Assembly (NCBI GenBank): GCA_022829145.1
Contig: CM040763.1
Coordinates: forward strand, 10,463,141-10,527,140
Source of the DNA: Albula goreensis
Taxonomy: Eukaryota > Chordata > Actinopteri > Albuliformes > Albulidae
DNA length: 64,000 nt
Reading direction: 5' to 3'
A program made the translations under genes and the position numbers. Below are positions 54,343-64,000 of this stretch, one piece after another. Below the pieces are notes generated by a model that was given only the letters and a program-made list of their open reading frames with translations, was not told where the DNA came from and did not search any database. Positions within the stretch are counted from its first letter, which is position 1. The number at the start of each line of letters is the position of its first letter.

Positions 54343-54357
54343 CAAGAAGGTGGCAGT
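54343..54357 (+). promoter_or_regulatory. CTCF-like motif
   Basis: CAAGAAGGTGGCAGT matches 13 of 15 positions of CCASYAGRKGGCRSY. A second, poorer match (CCAAGAGGGGGCAAA, 11 of 15) lies about 145 bp downstream on the same strand. Confidence 0.25.
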
Positions 54358-55257
54358 GTGTTCATGGTGTGAGCACCCTGTACATTCTCATTGTATCATA
54401 TTTATGACATGAGTAGGCTTCTGTGAAATTTCTGGTGAGATTTTCAAGCTTAATTACTACACATACCACACTGCAGGTGCCGGATTCCCACCAAGAGGGG
54501 GCAAAGCTCATGACGGCCAAAAATTAAGAGGTGGCAGAGCTGAGCTCCAGCGAGCTCCCTCTACAAATTAAAGCACTGAGCATTCCCTGGCTCTACCTTT
54601 GGAAACCCAATCAAATTGGTGCGGACCACAGCGCAAATCGTGTTCATGCATAACAAGTTTAGGAACAACAACACGCTGCACTGAGCTCCGGGGTGCTCTA
54701 CGGAGGGCATATGTGAGAGCAACCGAAGATGACAAGAAGAGTCATTCTAACCGACAAGGGACATGTGTTTTCTGTGCTGCTGCACCAGACCAGTCAAACA
54801 GTTTTAATTCAGTTTCCAAAGTGCCGACTCAAAGAAAAGTGTATGAAGACACCCATCTATTACTCTGAACAAATCCATCAGAATGGTGTGACACAACAAA
54901 AATTGAATGATTTTTTTTCCCCAGTGCAATAATTGTGCTTCAGCAGCAAGTGATTACAGTCACAGAGTCTTGAAACTGCTTCTTCCGTAGCATTCAATTG
55001 CTAATACATTACATTTAACGGTGATGACCTCACAGAAATAATTTAGTGGGGGAAAGAACTGATTCCTGATGTAAAACAAGAGCATGTCACACCAGGCAAT
55101 TATGCGGACATATCAGAGCATTAGCATAGGGGTGATGATGAGATTGGGTGACATGGCTAGCTCGCAGCTATGAGGTCAAAAACTGCCATCCATGATTTTG
55201 CTTTTCCCATTAGTGACTCCAGTATTTCTCCCTTATATGCAAGGTAAGCGTAAAACT

Positions 55258-55443
55258 GTAAGTCGGGGGAAGAAACGGAGGGAGCTCAGGACTCAGTGTG
55301 AAAATAAGAGAGAAAAGTTAGAGAAAAGAGAAAGCAAGAGGCAAAGACAGAGAGAGAGAGGGAACGAGAGGCTTGAGGGAGGGAGGGAGGGAGGGAGGGA
55401 GGGAGAGAAGGAGATGGAAGGATAAGGTACAGAGGGAGAAAAA
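55258..55443 (+). repeat. polypurine tract with (GGGA)n core
   Basis: About 185 bases are overwhelmingly A/G, with few pyrimidines. GA-rich sequence leads into seven GGGA units at about 55376-55404 and then more GA. Such mirror-like homopurine tracts can form triplex (H-DNA). The Arg/Glu/Lys-rich open frame across it is a composition artefact. Confidence 0.85.
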
Positions 55444-56999
55444 CCCATACATGGAGAGCTGAAGTGTTAGTAAAGGAAGCGCCGGGTAAGTAATAGATTT
55501 CAAATTTTCCTATCCTGCATCATTTTGATGTGCTATACCCCTGTGGTAAACCCAAAGTGAAGCTGTTGTTCCCAGTCCAGCAGCTGATCAATCTTCTCCC
55601 AGTTTCCGGGGGGAATCCGGCAAACCTTCTCCCGGCTCCCCATCCATCAGACAGCCGAAACAAAGGTAAACTTGGCAGATGCAGCCAGCCGAGGCTCGCC
55701 ATTAATCTTAATAGCTAACTGTAATTAGGAGCAAGAGGTATGAATGGACACGACACCATAAATAACTCCAAACCAGAAGGTGATAAGATTGAGAATAAAG
55801 GAGCTTGTCTTTTAATGGCCTATATAGTTAGTGCAAAAAGGTACGTGTCAGAAAGGACATGATTCATTTATTTGTTTCGCATCTTTTCAAATTAAACGGT
55901 CCGGGTTGAAAATAATGCACCTTTTTTGTCTTTTTCAAGGTCAAAGCTATGATAAAATAATTTTGTTCATGAAATTACCACTGCTTGATTGATATAATAT
56001 TCTCAATGAAAAAACATGATTTTATTGGAGGTAGAGATTTTAACCAAGTTTTCAGCGAGACAGCTGTGCATTTTTTAAATAGATTTCCCCTGGTGTTCAC
56101 CTGCAACTTTCCTGCAGTACGGCACACAGCACAATCATAAAACATCATCCATTTGCCAGTTTCATAAATCTCTGTGAGTGCGAAAGCTCAGGGGATAATC
56201 AGAATGAAACGTGAGTGCTGTTGGACTGAAATAAACAGTTATAACCCCTGGTAAGACAACATGAGAACACTGCAGAAAAGCTCCTGAGTGTCTGGAACAA
56301 ATTTCATTTGAATTGATTGGCGCCACTCATAAATGTAAGCACTATGACTGATGGTGTTGTCATTCCGTCTATGCTCGGTGTCCTTGGTACCTTGTATAAC
56401 AACTAAGTACTGCATTTTCATGTGACCGGGCAGTGTAAACATGGTCTTACAAAGGGAAATGCATCAACAAGCATAAACCTAAGGCAACCTATGCCGATTT
56501 TTTAAAAAAAGCATTAAGCAATTAGAAATAGGCTGTTTTTTTCTGTGAATTAGCCAATTTTGCTAAATGTATCTGCTGGATCACATAAAATAGTATATAT
56601 AGTAGAAACATAAAAGTATCCATTTATTTATACACTACCCATAATTAACATGGCCTTAAAGTCTGATCTTATTATGTATAACATAACAATTCAGGCCTTA
56701 CATTCATGTTGTTTTTCAGCATCTTCCTAACTCATTTGGCAGATTATTCTGATAGTAAAATAACAAAAGAAATGTGCTTCATAAGTAGGTTTATGGTAGT
56801 TTTTCTGCGATTTGTTTATTTGATTCTCAAACCCATGTCTCTATATAGGGACTAAATGACAGCTAAACATCACATTTCCTAACTGGGTGTGCCTATGTGT
56901 GCTGTCTGCTTGTATATGTGCTGTACGTGTAAGCACATGTGTTGGCATTGGGCTCTCATTATTTCCCACTTTAACACTGAGAGCATGTGGAGTGTGGAG

Positions 57000-57375
57000 G
57001 AGCCATGGCTCTCTGCTCTGTGTGAGCTCAGTCGGGATGCTGTGTGGACACGGCCCGCGCTGGCAGCTGCGAGAGCTGTCCAAAGACAGTGGCAAGTCAG
57101 TAAATCTTCACGTCTGGGGCATGTGCCAACAGATCAGCCGCCGGGAACAAAGAGCGTGCCTGTTAAAATCAGCCCGTGGTGGTGCAGGAAGTGTGACAGA
57201 GTGCATTTTACTGTTCAAAACAGCGCTGGGGACTGAAAACGGGTACGGCTGCAAGAATGCGTTCTCTCAGGACGAGCCAGTGCGTAGTGGCCTCGCGTCA
57301 TGTGCTGTCTACAGAGACACCCCTATGCCCTTCCCTGCGGTGCATGCTGGGTGGGACTGTCAGTTGTGGATCTGA
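57000..57375. other. GC-rich block carrying the longest open frame of the window
   Basis: GC-rich sequence with CpGs (GACACGGCCCGCGCTGG, AGCCGCCGGG, GTACGGCTGC, CCTCGCGTC) in an AT-rich intron. A 162-codon plus-strand frame begins at 56887 and ends at 57375, and a 115-codon frame overlaps it. Neither shows a motif, signal peptide or family resemblance I recognise, and about one frame of this length is expected by chance here. It is more likely a regulatory block, or an old exon or retroposed fragment, than a gene. Confidence 0.3.
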
Positions 57376-58317
57376 GGGTTTTTTTTCTCCTTCTCTTATC
57401 ACTAGCCCTTGCATAACCATCACTCTGGTAGAAGATAAATTGGTTCTCGGAATGACTCACTGTTCTGTACGGTTTTACAGTAGACGCTACCTACTGCCTG
57501 AATGCTCTTTTCACTCAAGCCGCTTGAGCCAAATAGGCATGAAAAACACTATTATTTCAGGAATTACTACCAGGAGTAACGCAAACAACAAGACTGTGGC
57601 TATTACTACTAACAGCTTTCATGAACAACACCTTGCAACAACTCCAAAATGTAACCATTCGTAGAGCTAAAGGACAAAACGTGAACAAGTCGAAAGATCT
57701 TCAGTTGATTCCATCATGTTGCAGGACTGTCTTATGCCTTGAACCTTGAATCTCATTACCTTTCTCCGGCGTGCTATAAACGGCAAATCCATCAACCTTT
57801 CAGATGACAGATTTCCTTGCAAAAAATGCATTTCCTGTGTTTCCCCAGGTTTATTTAAGACACAAAGAAGGTATGAGAGCTGCTAATAAAGATCTATTGA
57901 CAAGGCTGGAAACGCATTAATCTCCGTCAGAATCTCACTTTTTCTCATTAACGGATCAGAATGTTCAGCAGGGTACTAATTAAATGAGATAATGTAATAG
58001 AATGGCTAACAAAAATAATAAGCATCAAGGACTTTCTTTATGAATTTCAAGGAGGCTTATCCACAGTGTTCATTCACAGGCCTTTTTGTAATAAGACAGC
58101 GTCATGGGACATCACTGTTTTGGACAATCAATCTGATGGATCAAAAAAGAGGATATGCCTCTGAAATATATTTAACTTGACTTTCATGAGTTCTTATGAA
58201 ACATTTTTTTTTAAATTTCATTTAAGGTAGTTCAACCACAATCTTATTTTTCATCTGTAGCTGATTAAAGTTAGTGAATAGTAGAGTAGAATAGTAATAC
58301 AAAGGTAGTGAATGCAA

Positions 58318-58450
58318 GAGACTAAGTAGCTAATCTGGTAAGGGGGGAAATTAGGTAGCCAGATGCACAGAGGTTCAGGGGTTAAACCTTGGGCAGCAGG
58401 CAAAAGTCCATTGTAGCTACACTGGTTAAATTACACCAATAGGGTTCACT
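58318..58450 (+). mobile_element. possible degenerate tRNA-SINE-like segment
   Basis: TAGCTAATCTGGTAAGG (A-box-like) is followed about 40 bases later by GAGGTTCAGGGG (B-box-like) and then GGGCAGCAGGCAAAAGTCC, in the order of a pol III promoter. Both boxes are imperfect and no family, tail or duplication is recognised. Confidence 0.2.
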
Positions 58451-59762
58451 CAAGTAGTTTGATTGCATTGCATCTTGGGTAATCATGTTGCTCACCCTCA
58501 CATGATCATGAGTACAATGACATGATCAATACAGTAAGTTCATGCACCATTTATGTGAAGAGAGAAGCGCTATAATCAATAATATTCATTCAGGGACATG
58601 AGGCAAATTCTGTTCTGTGACTCACTGAATACCAAATATTGAGCAACAGCTAAATGTTAACATTATCATATGAGCATAAAATATCTGATTATAGCATGCT
58701 AGTTACCTATAGTGTAAGATCAGGATGCTCAAGTGGGCCCGATAGCCTATATACTTGCATAGCAAAATAATTAGCTTGCTTGTGCTTCATGCGTACTACT
58801 ACTGCCATATAAATTACTTTGCATACTAACTGTATGTAGCTAGGAATTAAGAAAGCTTGGAAAGCACACGACTGGGAGAATTATCTGGCAGGAGATGCTT
58901 AAGCAGATTTATTTCTTTTATATTTCTTTCTGAACCTGTTCACTGCTAACATGTGCACACAGAAAATGCCATTTAATTCTTGCCCTATCCCATAGTAATG
59001 CTACCCAGAATTCCTCATAGATATGGTACAACATTATGTGCATAACACCACTCAAAGTCATTCCACAGTGATAACCGCAAACAGACTGAGATTTATATGC
59101 AATTGATAGATTGCTCACCATATGTGTAGAAGGATAAATTGATGATACATTCCAGCCAACCAGCTGTAGATGGATGCATTAGTTGAAAGTGGAACTGTAT
59201 AGCTCTCAGGCTCTGCATCAGGACTTCATTTCAACTCGCCCTTTGAGAGTTGAGAAAACCAGACGATGTGGAAAAAAACAAAAGCTTGAAGACTCAATCG
59301 ATCCTTAATCTAACTCTATACATAGTGAATGCTTCTCAGCTGTTGGTTTTTTTCTAAATAAACAATTCTGATGATTAAATGATGAATTCCTTCACAGAAG
59401 GAATCCAATTAATCCAATGAACTGTCTTGTTTATAAACATGTCCATATACTTTGCTACTTTTTGTATGATCTGTATTGTGTTGTACACATTTACACTGAC
59501 GCCATTTACGTTCACAGGGTAAATGCATAATAAAAATTAATGAAGAACAAAACATTAATATGCATAAGACAATCAGCACTTACACATTTTATGTTGTTAG
59601 ACATGAAAGATATAATACCTAATATCAAACAAAATGTCCCAATAAGATACCTTCATATCTTTGTTGACAATTTAGTATTACTGAATCAATGTAAATGGAT
59701 TGTCATATGTTATCATCATAACTGTCATTGAATTCGTCTCCTCTTAAGTGTTTACGATTTGC

Positions 59763-59777
59763 AGGGCCACCTGCTGT
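59763..59777 (-). promoter_or_regulatory. CTCF-like motif
   Basis: Minus strand ACAGCAGGTGGCCCT matches 13 of 15 positions of CCASYAGRKGGCRSY, including the central CAGCAGGTGGC. Of the candidates here it keeps the most of the invariant positions. Confidence 0.3.
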
Positions 59778-61651
59778 AAAACAATTGTGCCTGTGATTCT
59801 GCATAATGAATGAGGAGCTGACTGGATGCTACAGTAATGGCAATAGCAATTCGACTGAAACATTTGCATTACATCATAGCAGTCTTTACACGTTGAGGGT
59901 TTTGACTAAATAAGACACTTTTGAAAAACCTGAGCTTTCTTTAGTGGAGCCTGATCTGGAGGCAAGGCTTGTGACATAAACATCCCCACATAACAGGAAA
60001 CACCTCAACTCACTGCTCACCAGGGTTCACTTAAGTGCTACATGCAATTCATCTGACTCTTTCTAATATTGGCAAAATTGGGTAACTCGATTATACATGA
60101 TAAGTCTTACAAATAACATTTAGCAGGTCAATTGAGTGCTGGTATGAGATTTAATTTCCTAAAAAATCAATCAATGAACAAATTTTACCAATTACATTTC
60201 CTGTGAGAAATCTTTAAAAACAACTAACAGCACATTTGTGCTACTTGTAGTGATAAATCAAACACTGAAACACTGCACTGTAGTATCTATACTGTGGCTC
60301 CATGCATGAGGTTGTGTGTCTCATGAGAAGGAATTATGCACAAACATATATGAACTATACGAATGTAATGTCTGACTTAAAAACTCCTCACTCTTGTGTC
60401 ATATGAGCTCCTCTAAAGGTCTGTAATCTACTGCCATAGGTTGTAGGTTTCATTGCATTTCAGCAAATCAGAGAACTTGATTAACTGAATTTAGGCGGGA
60501 GATTTAGTGACGGTAATAGATAGTCTGACCCTTTGTCTATTCCCCTTGCATAAGAGCACATTTTTTAATTTACTGTCTAATTTTACCGGTGTTATTTTTC
60601 GTCAGTGACAAGTATCACCTTGTACAGTAGATCTTAAAGCAGTAAATCAAGATGTGGAGCCAAAGAGTAACGCCATAAAACATAAGAGGCGCACAGTGCC
60701 GCAAGCCAGTAATGATAACTTGAGAACCAGATATCTCAAAGTTGTGACATTGGCTATCTCCTCCAACTAGGGGACACAGCAACCAGAGCATGTTTTTGAA
60801 ACCCGAAATTGATATTCCAAGCAAGATGCAGCAACTCACGCATGTACTAGATAAGGAATTTAGAATTAATCACACAGACAGATACCCTTCATGGCTTAAT
60901 ATCACCCTATTAAATCCTCATTGCAATTCCATGATTAACAAAAATGAAATTTGAAGCTTATTGCTCTGGTGATTGCAAAGCTATCTGTCTTCATTTTATT
61001 ATGGAAGTATAGTTCATACTCATTAACTTGTAAAGGGGTATGGGATTTGTCTCAAGTTGAGGGACTTCCTTTACAACACACCTCTGTTTGGTATTCAGTC
61101 CAGGTCCCTTAGAAATAAAAAAAAATCTGAGAAGTTGTGACAGAAAGAAGTACCTCTCTATAATTCCATGGCAATCACTTAATACCACTCACTGTCAAGA
61201 AAGACAGTAGAAAGGCTGTTATTTTAGTAAAACCATTGCTCGATCTTATCCTGAATTCTTCGGTATGCATTCCGTAAGGCCTGTTTTCTGGGTGAAAGTG
61301 CAGACGTATCAAAGCATTTCCATGGATTTCTGAATTTGTGCAACAAAAAGATTTATTCTTTTAAAGGTATACAGGTTCTGCTTCAAAGAAATGAAAAGAA
61401 GTTACCTGGCTGCGCTGCAGACATCAATAAAAAATCAGAGTGTTATCTTAGCTGCAACTGACATTTAAGAGGCCTGTTGTCATCATTTACATGTGTTCAA
61501 GAAATAGGAAATTTGCACTCTGATGAGAATTGTATGTTAGAGACTTGATGTGAGACTTGACGTGGTGCAGTAATAATATATGGTCTATTTTGAGATGACT
61601 CAAAATAAAAGCTTCATATGCTCAGACGAACCTAAAGTAAATTTGTAATCT

Positions 61652-61664
61652 CACACACAGTAAT

Positions 61665-61719
<55 letters not shown>

Positions 61720-61730
61720 CACACACACAC
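61652..61730 (+). repeat. (CA)n microsatellite with a duplicated flank
   Basis: TAATCTCACACACAG is followed directly by TAATCTCACACAC and the main array, so the left flank has been duplicated into the repeat. One AAC interruption lies near 61719. Confidence 0.95.
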
Positions 61731-64000
61731 CAATGCCTGTCCCGTGGCATGTGAAATGGAAATTTAATTTTAAAATGTAAGTGGACAATGTTGTAATGCT
61801 AATTCTTTCAGCAAATGACATACTTGCAAACGAATTGCTACATGCATCCAACCTATTACTGCTCAGAATTGAAGTCTACTGTGGTGTCACACCAAATTGT
61901 GCCTCACAACACAGCTCCTTTATGCCTTATGACAAGAACTACAGGACTAATCTGGAAAATGGCTTTTGTTCCTTTCTTCTCTCCCTGGTCCAGCTGACAG
62001 CAGAAGCCTTCTGCTGTCTTAGAGAAGGCAGTTCCATTTTATTTTCAGACAGTAATTCAACTCAAATTATTTGACGCATCTCTCATGGACTCCCATATTG
62101 TCACCCGCTATATGGGAATCCTTGAATGATGTAAACCCATGTACTGTATAATCCATCACTTAATCCACTGCTAATTAATTAATATGTCAATCCACTAATT
62201 CATTTCAAAATTCACTTGCACATTGGCTGAGTAAAAGCCCATAAGAGGCACAGTCCATCCCATTTCTGCTTTTGCTCCATTAGTAGTGCGAGACTTGCTG
62301 TATATTAACACACTGCAAAATGCATTTGTGGCCCACACAATCAGCGGTGGTGTTAACTCGGCAGAGAGAATGCCGTTGTGTCAAGTCTGGGCCCCACAGG
62401 GACTTCTGCACAAGTGAAGGGCTTCTACACAATGACAAAGTGCTTCATTTCGGCTCCACAATCCATCATGGCACATGACTTTTAAGACAAGCTGGGGCCC
62501 CTTTTGCCACCAGCGGAATACATACAAAGTAATGTGACACAAAATAAGACATGTTATGTTGTATATCAGCCAGGTTTTACACCCTTCACGTCACCATGGT
62601 CAGACGTTAGCCTGCCGATGTGAAGGGCACATTCTCCAGTTTCAGTGATTTCCCACCCAACAAACTCCACATACAGGAGAGAGGGTGGGGCCTCTGAGAT
62701 GCAAAGGGATGAAAACAGGTTGTGCAAGTGTGTGTGTGTGTGTTAAACTGTTTATTAAATTAGGACTGAAGTCATTTAGAAATTTAGTTTATGATGACAC
62801 ATAAACCATGTTTACAATAACTTCCTTCTTAAATTGTTAAGCAGCTGTGAGGTTCTGGTGGTTGTCAGGTCTTGTCAGATATATTCACATATTTTATTAA
62901 AAAGTGCCTTTGGCCTATTGCCCTAATGTCCAGGACACAGCAACTGTCCAGTCTGAAAGCAGCTTTGCTGGAAGAAAAATGTCCTGAGGCTGTTCACTGT
63001 ATCTGCCCACTCCTACTCTAAAATGTTTCAGATCATCCTTTCATGTGTCATATATTGTTTTAGTAATCACAGACGTTTCTACTATCTTCCCCAGTTACAC
63101 AGTGTTTCAGTCAATGGCACAGAAGTAAACAAGACAACTCCACTTGTATTGTAGCATACCAGTACAAAACAGCAAGTCCACTAGAGAAGCAATACAGAAT
63201 ATTTCTGAAAAACCACTATATGCAGGAAAAAGGAGACATGCAACATTTATGACTCACCCCCCTCCTCAAACCAAACAGGTTTCATATGTTTAAAACATGC
63301 TCTCTGTATTCTGTAGCATTCTCCCAAAGTGGTAGAATATACATAAAAATCGCAATAAAGGTGCCAGACAGTTCTAGTGAAAGTTTTTTCAATCCAGAGA
63401 CTATCCTTAATGCAAATGCAATGATGCAACAGAGAGAACACAAACAAGAGTCTCACTTCTCTGAGATTCTAATAAGATCATATCAAATAAACCTCTCTGA
63501 CTCAAAAATCAATGGCAGAATATCAGATCACCATTGCCATTGACATTACAAGCAGCAAGTTTCATGGATACTGACTGAAAGTTTAGACCCTTAATTCATA
63601 CTAATGAGGTCGATCAAAGTGACCAAAACACGGCACATGTGAAGAAACAAAAAAATCATTGTCTGTTTACTGCAGCCTTTCAGTTGAATTATTTATTTAG
63701 TCATTTCATGTTGTTTGTCTTGAAGAAAGTTCAACTTCTTTCCAGAAGTAGCAAATAGAAGGTTATACTTTGGAATCTTGGACCCATCGAACCTCTCCTA
63801 AGTGAAAGCAGGTTTGGGAAATAGGCTACTCTTGGTTTAATTGTATACATCGTAGCAACACCTTAAGTGGAAAACAGGTTCATCATCCTTATGCAAGAAA
63901 GGTAATTAAGATGAAAAATAGGATTAACCATGCTACAGCCCATACTATAAATCTCCTCAGGTCTCCTACTGCTCTGGCCTAAGAGGATAAAGCAAATTAC

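Larger units (their letters stand above)
28878..64000 (-). other. galntl6: intron 5' of the first visible galntl6-like exon (partial)
   Basis: More than 35 kb upstream, in transcript sense, of the 109-bp exon. The expected preceding exon should encode a start such as MKRKQ- followed by one hydrophobic signal-anchor. I checked many minus-strand ATG-AAR starts and found none that continue into such a segment, so it probably lies beyond 64000, though a diverged copy could be missed. Separately listed items are a tRNA-SINE-like segment (36470-36600), GC-rich blocks (38090-38420, 57000-57375), a G-run cluster (42683-42720), a polypurine tract (55258-55443), microsatellites and CTCF-like sites. I can name nothing in 28878-36400, 43000-45600, 45750-49250, 51250-54300 and 59800-61600. 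Confidence 0.7.

Noticed and set aside
56887-57375. 162-codon plus-strand open frame as a protein-coding gene
   Set aside because: No recognised motif, no splice or promoter context, and about one frame of this length is expected by chance in 64 kb. Kept only as a GC-rich block.

Overview
The window looks like intronic DNA from a vertebrate, most likely a ray-finned fish, cut from inside one very long gene on the minus strand. Three short exons can be read with confidence. They lie in the order expected for minus-strand transcription: 28877-28769, 22656-22518 and 18743-18577. Their splice phases join exactly, and their joined reading encodes the luminal stem and the first part of the GT-A catalytic domain of a polypeptide N-acetylgalactosaminyltransferase. 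The stem residues fit GALNTL6 better than its close paralogue GALNT10. The fish assignment rests on long, dense (CA)n arrays and introns of only 4-6 kb in a gene whose mammalian copy is about a megabase long. It is an inference.

Layout, read along the plus strand: 1-18576 is the intron 3' of the last visible exon, with microsatellites, several GC-richer blocks and a ~140-bp inverted duplication (8060-8202 against 10579-10750). 18577-28877 holds the three exons and two introns of 3.8 and 6.1 kb. 28878-64000 is at least 35 kb of intron 5' of the first visible exon, with no recognisable signal-anchor exon, no downstream catalytic exon and no second gene. It contains microsatellites, a polypurine tract, G-run blocks, a tRNA-SINE-like segment and a few CTCF-like motifs. 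The first coding exon (cytosolic tail and transmembrane anchor) and the exons with the catalytic DxH motif and the ricin-type lectin domain are presumed to lie outside the window.

I found no clear novel biological system. The observations most worth a second look are: the acceptor of the 139-bp exon, where AAG is followed at once by a donor-like GTAAAG (a recursive-splice-like arrangement); the weak donor of the 167-bp exon; the inverted duplication with a 28-base indel; and the fact that all five long (CA)n arrays lie the same way round, so the pre-mRNA carries five long (UG)n tracts. Apart from the three exons, the open reading frames here are about as many and as long as chance would give.
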